Origin: an uncultured Peptococcaceae bacterium
GTDB lineage: Bacteria; Bacillota; Desulfitobacteriia; Desulfitobacteriales; Syntrophobotulaceae
Reading direction: 5' to 3'
DNA: 11,698 nucleotides
NCBI GenBank assembly: GCA_937892995.1
Contig: CALBJS010000257.1
Location: 1 to 11,698 of the forward strand
Position numbers and translations under genes: made by a program. Under the pieces are notes generated by a model. It saw nothing but the letters and a program-made list of their open reading frames with translations, did no database searches and was not told where the DNA came from. Below are positions 7,649 to 11,698 of this stretch, one piece after another. Every line of letters starts with the position of its first letter. Within the stretch, counting starts at the first letter, position 1.

Positions 7649-9538
7649 ATGAAATTTATTTACGGCAATAATAAATATATCTTTACAGAGAAAATCTTTG
7701 TAATAATGCTGATTATTTTTGCGATGCTTGGATCTGTTGGCCCGCTGGTGCTTAAACAATTTAATTTGGCTTTATTGGGTATTTACTTAGGTATGCCGAT
7801 GCTGTCCGCTCCAATAATTTGGTTGGTATTAAGGAACAAGGAAATTGAGATTCCGAGCCTAAGCCCAAATTCAAATCAGCTTTTAATCCCTGCTTTTTCC
7901 TTGTGTTATCTTTTTTCAATCCTAATTTTGTATTACTTTCCTGTTAGGACATTATTGTATTTCGTATTGGTTGCAGTTATGGGAGTGCTTATTGTAACAC
8001 AAATATTATTTTCATCAGAGTTGAGTAACAAACAAATCAAAATAACTTTAATGCAAATTATCCTGCTTTTTTTAAATATTATTTGGGGAGTAACTTTAAA
8101 ATATTATTTTTTTATTGGCAGAACGGATGTATTTTTTCACTCCTGGGCAATTGAAAACCTGCTGGAAGCAGGTTATATTAATCAAACCTTTGATATATAT
8201 GAAGCATTTCCCTTATGGCATATTTTGTCTTCATATATTCATCAAATTACAAACTTGCCAATAATACCGGCCAAAGTAATGTTCATAACAAATGGCCTTA
8301 TCTATGGTTGTCTAGTTCTAATTATTTATTTAGCTGCCTCAAAAATCTTAAATACGAAAATAGCGTTATTGTCGGCTCTTTTGATGTGCTTTAATACCGA
8401 TGCTATTTTCTATGGCATGTATTCTATTCCCAGAAGTGGAGTTTTCTTTCTTGAAGGACTTTTAATTGTTTTACTATTACAACAGAAAACATATTTAAAT
8501 ATAGCCTTATGTATTCTCATAACTGTCGGACTCATAATGTATCATACAGCTTCTATGCCTTTCATTATATTAATCTTAGCCCTTTTCTATATATTACAAG
8601 TAGTTTATGACGTTGGTAATACTGAGCGATTCGTGAATTTTAATTTTTTACTATTAATATTCATATCAACAGTAACCTATTGGATGTATGCTGGCGTAAA
8701 GGTTTTTAACTCAGTTGCTGGAAGCTTATTGAGAGAAGCCCCTACCGGCATCTTAACCAAATCAATTGTTGAAACACCACTAAAGGAATTATTTAATTAC
8801 CTCCAATATAGTCCGCTGCTCTTATTTGTTATCTTGGGAGTTTTGTGGGGGTTGAGTACTCCCAAACTAAAGGGTGTTGCTAAAATATTTTTGATAATGG
8901 GTTTGTTGCTTGTTCCTGTTACTTTTCCGGGACCGGCATTACTCTTTAACAAACTGGCAGGCAACTTCAACTTAGCCCGCTTTGGGGAATATTCCTTTTT
9001 ATTTATTTGTGTTACCGGTGCTGCCGGCCTTTACATATTATTTTACAAGCTAAACACAAAATATAAGATTTCAGTAATTATCTTATTTTTTATGATGGCT
9101 TTCTTAGCAGTGTCTAACGATTTCACAGCCTCAGATCGCCCTTTAATTAAAAGGCCCTTCTACACTTTTTATTTAAGCGAGGAAGAGAATATTTCACTTA
9201 AAAGAGCGGCTCAAATGGCTGAAGGATATCTCATGTCCGATTATATTTCCTGCCGCTACTTAGAAAGTTCTGCCTTTGCTAATAAAATCCATGTGCTTGA
9301 AGTCGATCCGCAACAGCAAAGATTCCTAAAAAGCAGCAGGGAAGATATTATTTTTTTAAGGAAGGCTGAATTAACTAAGCGGCCTCTCAAGTTGTTCACC
9401 TCACCAAATGGGAAATTTTTATTAAAGCCTTCCCTGGGAGATACATTGGATTACTATTATAATGATTTACCCTTATGGAATACTTTGGAAAGTTATAATA
9501 CTGTTTATGATTCAGGAGCGATAAAGGCTTTCCAATAA
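7649..9538 (+). CDS. Large polytopic membrane protein, GT-C glycosyltransferase-like
   Basis: A 629-residue protein with about 12-14 hydrophobic helices and a soluble C-terminal region of about 130 residues. The loop FFIGRTDVFFHSWAIENLLEAG (154-175, with D160 and H164), followed by YEAFPLWHIL (184-193), resembles the acidic extracytoplasmic loop of GT-C glycosyltransferases, which use lipid-linked sugars. The C-terminal part ends in LESYNTVYDSGAIKAF, a closing pattern common among large membrane proteins of this kind. The ATG at 7649 has AGGGGGT at 7635-7641. Immediately after a flippase, such a protein could act as a polymerase, ligase or sugar transferase on the outer side of the membrane. 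I do not recognise a named family with certainty. A Wzy-type polymerase is an alternative, but the length and the first loop favour GT-C. Confidence 0.65.
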   Translation: MKFIYGNNKYIFTEKIFVIMLIIFAMLGSVGPLVLKQFNLALLGIYLGMPMLSAPIIWLVLRNKEIEIPSLSPNSNQLLIPAFSLCYLFSILILYYFPVRTLLYFVLVAVMGVLIVTQILFSSELSNKQIKITLMQIILLFLNIIWGVTLKYYFFIGRTDVFFHSWAIENLLEAGYINQTFDIYEAFPLWHILSSYIHQITNLPIIPAKVMFITNGLIYGCLVLIIYLAASKILNTKIALLSALLMCFNTDAIFYGMYSIPRSGVFFLEGLLIVLLLQQKTYLNIALCILITVGLIMYHTASMPFIILILALFYILQVVYDVGNTERFVNFNFLLLIFISTVTYWMYAGVKVFNSVAGSLLREAPTGILTKSIVETPLKELFNYLQYSPLLLFVILGVLWGLSTPKLKGVAKIFLIMGLLLVPVTFPGPALLFNKLAGNFNLARFGEYSFLFICVTGAAGLYILFYKLNTKYKISVIILFFMMAFLAVSNDFTASDRPLIKRPFYTFYLSEEENISLKRAAQMAEGYLMSDYISCRYLESSAFANKIHVLEVDPQQQRFLKSSREDIIFLRKAELTKRPLKLFTSPNGKFLLKPSLGDTLDYYYNDLPLWNTLESYNTVYDSGAIKAFQ

Positions 9539-9569
9539 TTCAAAGTGCGATTTGCAGGGGGAAGTTGGG

Positions 9570-10424
9570 ATGAAGGTCAATCTAAAAAACGAGTATTTAT
9601 TATTAGGCAGCTTGTCTTTGTTTTTACTGGTAATTGTTTGTTTCAGCGATTTGACCATTTTTAGAACTATACTTGGCTTACCTTTTGTGCTATTGCTTCC
9701 GGGATATTTATTGACGACAGTGATGTATCCCAAAGCCGATGATCTTGGGAGTTTAGCCCGCACTGCTTTAAGTGTAGGGTTAAGTATAATCATGGTACCC
9801 TTGATTGGACTTTTACTTAATTACTTGTTATGGGGCATCAGGCTCTTGCCGATCATGTTTTCGCTAACTTTTTTTAATATATTTCTAGCTGTGCTGGGTT
9901 GGTACAGGAGAAAAAAACTGCCTGTGGAGAAGTGCTTTATATTAACCCTAGAAGTTAATTTTAGACAATGGACTCAAAAGGCTAAAGAACTTAAATTTGT
10001 TCACAAGGCACTGCTGATAACCTGTTTGTTATTGTTTGTTACCTTATTTTATATATTATTCTCTCCTAAAATCGGCGACAGCTTTACAGAGTTTTATATT
10101 ACCGGGCAGGACGGTCTAGCCTCGGGTTACGATGAACAACTTCAGGTTGGAGAGTACGGAGTAGTTAAAGGAGGCGTCATTAACCATGAACATCAAAAAA
10201 CTATCTACAGAATGGAGATCAGAGTAGACGGTGATTTAATTGAAATCATAACGCCAATATCCTTAGAACACCTAGAAAAATGGGAAGAGATTGTGTCTTT
10301 TAAAGCAGAAGAACCGAATGATGCTGTAAAAGTAGAATTCTTATTGTTTAAGGGCAGTCAAAATACGACACCTTACAGACAGCTTAAGCTTTGGGTAAAA
10401 GTGGGGGGAGGGGGAGAACATTAA
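9570..10424 (+). CDS. DUF1616 family membrane protein
   Basis: 284 residues starting at ATG 9570, preceded by AGGGGGA at 9556-9562; an in-frame TTG at 9552 lies before that binding site and is not favoured. The N-terminal half has four helices with the DUF1616 hallmark FRTILGLPFVLLLPGYLL (31-48), then ARTALSVGLSIIMVPLIGLLLN (63-84). A fifth helix spans about 146-165. The C-terminal part is a predicted extracytoplasmic beta domain beginning SFTEFYITG (171-179) and ending YRQLKLWVKV (269-278), again typical of the extended family. The function of DUF1616 is unknown; it occurs in archaea and Gram-positive bacteria, often near surface glycan genes. The gene's last bases include G6-A-G5, which double as the ribosome binding site of the following gene, and its TAA overlaps that gene's apparent ATT start. 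Confidence 0.85.
   Translation: MKVNLKNEYLLLGSLSLFLLVIVCFSDLTIFRTILGLPFVLLLPGYLLTTVMYPKADDLGSLARTALSVGLSIIMVPLIGLLLNYLLWGIRLLPIMFSLTFFNIFLAVLGWYRRKKLPVEKCFILTLEVNFRQWTQKAKELKFVHKALLITCLLLFVTLFYILFSPKIGDSFTEFYITGQDGLASGYDEQLQVGEYGVVKGGVINHEHQKTIYRMEIRVDGDLIEIITPISLEHLEKWEEIVSFKAEEPNDAVKVEFLLFKGSQNTTPYRQLKLWVKVGGGGEH
10403..10422 (+). promoter_or_regulatory. Ribosome binding site that decides an ATT start for the CPBP gene
   Basis: GGGGGGAGGGGGAGAAC is followed by ATT at 10420-10422, placing GGAGG-type sequence at normal spacing from the ATT. In this frame, between the stop at 10396-10398 and a TTG at 10582, there is no ATG, GTG or TTG. The 10582 TTG has no binding site and lies well inside conserved sequence. 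Confidence 0.5.
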
Positions 10425-11229
10425 ATATTTAGAAGGAAAAAGAATTAAAAATCTAAAAGATCTCTTAGAAAAGATTCTAATAGCTAATAATTTAATTTAT
10501 TGGCTGATTGCCTTTTTTATCATTGTAGCAGAAATTATTTTTACCTATGGAAATATATTCATTGGCGTTATCATTTACCTATTGATACTAATATCACTCT
10601 TGACAATAGCTCATTTTAAACCTCAGGAGTCTGTCCATTCTCTTTATTTAGCTCTAACCCTTATTCCGCTGATCAGGATAATCAGTGTTTCTATTCCTCT
10701 TTCAGGTATACCGGAGGTTTTGGGGTTTGTGGTGGTTAGCGTACCATTATTTATCGCAGGAGCTATGGTAGCAAAAATGATTGGTTTATCGCATACCGAA
10801 GTAGGTTTTAGCTTTGATAGATTACACAATCAGTTATTGATCGCCCTTTTAGGACTGCCATTAGGATTTGTTGAGTTTTTAATTGTCAAACCTGTAAGTA
10901 TAAATATTGCAGCAGCATCCGATGAAATCTTTATGTGGGTTATTATTTTAATAATTTGTGTAGGTTTTCTTGAAGAATTTATATTTCGGGGCATATTGTT
11001 CAATGTTGCTTTGAAGGTACTGGGCGACAAAAAAGCACTATATTTTACAAGCTTATTATATGCAGCTCTAACTATTTCCGGACAGTCGTTTGTAATTGTG
11101 ATATATGCATTTTTAATATCTATACTGTTTTGTAGGCTCTTTGTCTGGCGGAAATCTATATTAGGTCTATCTTTAGCTCATGGGCTAATAAACATTACAG
11201 TTTATGTAATATGCCCGTTATTTTTTTAG
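10420..11229 (+). CDS. CPBP family intramembrane protease-like protein, apparent ATT start
   Basis: A polytopic protein of about 269 residues, counted from ATT 10420, of the CPBP/Rce1 (Abi) family of intramembrane glutamic proteases. Motif 1, EEFIFRG, is intact (E185, E186, R190), and motif 3, AHGLINI, has H254 and N258. Motif 2, normally F-x3-H, reads YAALT, with T218 where the catalytic histidine is expected. The N-terminal part (VHSLYLALTLIPLIRIISVSIPL, near 10633-10701) looks like that of related clostridial proteins, so a start at TTG 10582 would be too late and leave no leader helices. ATT 10420 has the best binding site and overlaps the TAA of the previous gene; ATT at 10444 behind AAGGA is a second choice. 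Some CPBP proteins cleave or sort surface proteins, others are inactive relatives; with one key residue changed, activity is uncertain. Confidence 0.75.
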   Translation: MKYLEGKRIKNLKDLLEKILIANNLIYWLIAFFIIVAEIIFTYGNIFIGVIIYLLILISLLTIAHFKPQESVHSLYLALTLIPLIRIISVSIPLSGIPEVLGFVVVSVPLFIAGAMVAKMIGLSHTEVGFSFDRLHNQLLIALLGLPLGFVEFLIVKPVSINIAAASDEIFMWVIILIICVGFLEEFIFRGILFNVALKVLGDKKALYFTSLLYAALTISGQSFVIVIYAFLISILFCRLFVWRKSILGLSLAHGLINITVYVICPLFF

Positions 11230-11264
11230 TATAGTGTTAGGTTTTTAAAAAGGAGCTGCTCGTG

Positions 11265-11528
11265 ATGACTACAATTATAACTACGTCAACGGCAACCTCA
11301 TCCCAGTCGAATGCATCTACTGTTCTAGGGATTGATTTAATAGTAATTCTAATACTCATTGGACTACTAATCTTTAAAGAATTTCTAAAGTCATATTTTG
11401 ACCAAAGTGATTTAATCGAATCAGAAACTAAACTCAATATAGGAAGAATAATAAATATAGCGATAGTACCGTTTCTTTATGTTTTTAGTTATGTTTTAAT
11501 ATATAGAGTCCTATTAGTAATAAAATAA
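11265..11528 (+). CDS. Small two-helix membrane protein with Ser/Thr-rich N-terminus
   Basis: The product of 87 residues has a Thr/Ser/Asn-rich N-terminal segment (residues 2-19, TTIITTSTATSSQSNAST), a first membrane helix at about 20-38 and a second at about 62-85. A charged loop with acidic residues (FDQSDLIESE) lies between them. AAAAAGGAG at 11247-11255 gives a good binding site for ATG 11265; the adjacent GTG at 11262 is an equally possible start. It follows the CPBP gene by 35 bases and is probably the last gene of the operon. I do not recognise a family. Placement suggests a membrane accessory or partner of the preceding proteins, but sequence alone shows only topology and composition. 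Confidence 0.7.
   Translation: MTTIITTSTATSSQSNASTVLGIDLIVILILIGLLIFKEFLKSYFDQSDLIESETKLNIGRIINIAIVPFLYVFSYVLIYRVLLVIK
11504..11516 (+). repeat. Direct repeat, copy 1 (gene end)
   Basis: TAGAGTCCTATTA occurs here within the last codons of the small membrane protein gene and again exactly 50 bases downstream. The resemblance continues imperfectly for about 12 more bases. Confidence 0.6.
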
Positions 11529-11553
11529 CGCTTCAATCTTTCCTCTCCTTTCG

Positions 11554-11566
11554 TAGAGTCCTATTA
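11554..11566 (+). repeat. Direct repeat, copy 2 (after the gene)
   Basis: Second exact copy of TAGAGTCCTATTA. Read in the corresponding frame it would encode RVLLRIKKK against the gene's own RVLLVIK ending, so it may be a duplicated gene tail. Confidence 0.6.
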
Positions 11567-11643
11567 AGAATTAAAAAAAAGAGCTAGCGCAAAAACGCAG
11601 TAAAGAATAAAGTAATAATTTATACTAAATTGCGTATAATATG

Positions 11644-11672
11644 TGGAAATTATTAGTTATTTATGGTATACT
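11644..11672 (+). promoter_or_regulatory. Predicted sigma-A-type promoter with extended -10
   Basis: TGGAAA (11644-11649) is followed 17 bases later by TATACT (11667-11672), preceded by TGG to give the extended -10 form TGnTATACT. A further TATAAT at 11635-11640 has no matching -35. The promoter would drive a gene starting beyond the window; AAAGG at about 11683-11687 could be that gene's ribosome binding site. The -10 sits in an imperfect palindrome (ATGGTATACTAT) that could also bind a regulator. Confidence 0.4.
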
Positions 11673-11698
11673 ATAAGCAATGAAAGGTGCTGATAGTA

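Larger units (their letters stand above)
11529..11698. other. Non-coding stretch after the gene cluster
   Basis: No reading frame of note. It contains a pyrimidine-rich stretch (11531-11552), the second direct-repeat copy, an A-rich run, a weak GCG/CGC hairpin near 11587 and one or two promoter-like elements. No convincing intrinsic terminator is visible for the upstream genes. Confidence 0.6.

Noticed and set aside
11515..11553. On the minus strand, CGAAAGGAGAGG (complement of 11542-11553) is a strong ribosome binding site followed by TTG.
   Set aside because: The frame it would open is only about 15 codons long and runs into the end of the small gene; no coding character. The same pyrimidine tract is likely coincidental.
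11680..11698. ATG at 11680 as the start of the next gene.
   Set aside because: It lies only 7 bases after the predicted -10 element and has no ribosome binding site. The following AAAGG looks more like the binding site of a start beyond the window.
1..11698. CRISPR arrays, tRNA or rRNA genes, insertion sequences and transposases.
   Set aside because: No regularly spaced repeats, cloverleaf-like segments, rRNA signatures or transposase motifs were seen on either strand.

Overview
The window is an AT-rich stretch carrying one unbroken run of plus-strand genes with strong GGAGG-type ribosome binding sites and very short gaps or overlaps. This style, together with the protein families (FemAB-like transferases, DUF354, DUF1616, CPBP-type intramembrane protease), suggests a Gram-positive anaerobe of the Clostridia, perhaps Peptococcaceae-like. 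The lineage is an inference; no rRNA or other taxonomic marker is present.

Layout. 1-1021: the 3' part of a geranylgeranyl-reductase-family flavoprotein gene, cut by the window edge and broken by a frameshift near 307. 1058-1819: family 2 glycosyltransferase resembling dolichyl-phosphate sugar synthases. 1816-2814: FemAB/GNAT-like transferase. 2840-3922: DUF354 GT-B-like protein. 3915-4949: NodB-like polysaccharide deacetylase. 4939-5934: a second FemAB/GNAT-like transferase. 5963-7597: Wzx-like flippase with an extra C-terminal domain. 7649-9538: large polytopic GT-C-like membrane protein. 9570-10424: DUF1616 membrane protein. 10420-11229: CPBP-family membrane protein whose frame has no plausible ATG, GTG or TTG start. 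11265-11528: small two-helix membrane protein. 11529-11698 is non-coding and holds a short direct repeat and a likely promoter for a gene beyond the window.

How the genes may work together (inference). The set looks like a cell-surface glycan or glycolipid locus. A polyprenyl-type lipid could be modified (reductase) and charged with sugar (GT2), the glycan extended or decorated on the cytoplasmic side (DUF354, the two FemAB-like enzymes, the deacetylase-like protein), flipped (Wzx-like), then polymerised or transferred outside (GT-C-like protein). DUF1616, the CPBP protein and the small membrane protein would be accessory membrane components. The nearly continuous translation coupling suggests one operon whose promoter lies upstream of the window.

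The most unusual points are: the extra domain on the flippase, with a perfect 10-bp inverted repeat at the domain junction; the CPBP gene, which seems to start at ATT and also lacks the motif-2 histidine; a G6-A-G5 tract at the DUF1616/CPBP boundary where losing one G would fuse the two genes; and the frameshifted reductase.
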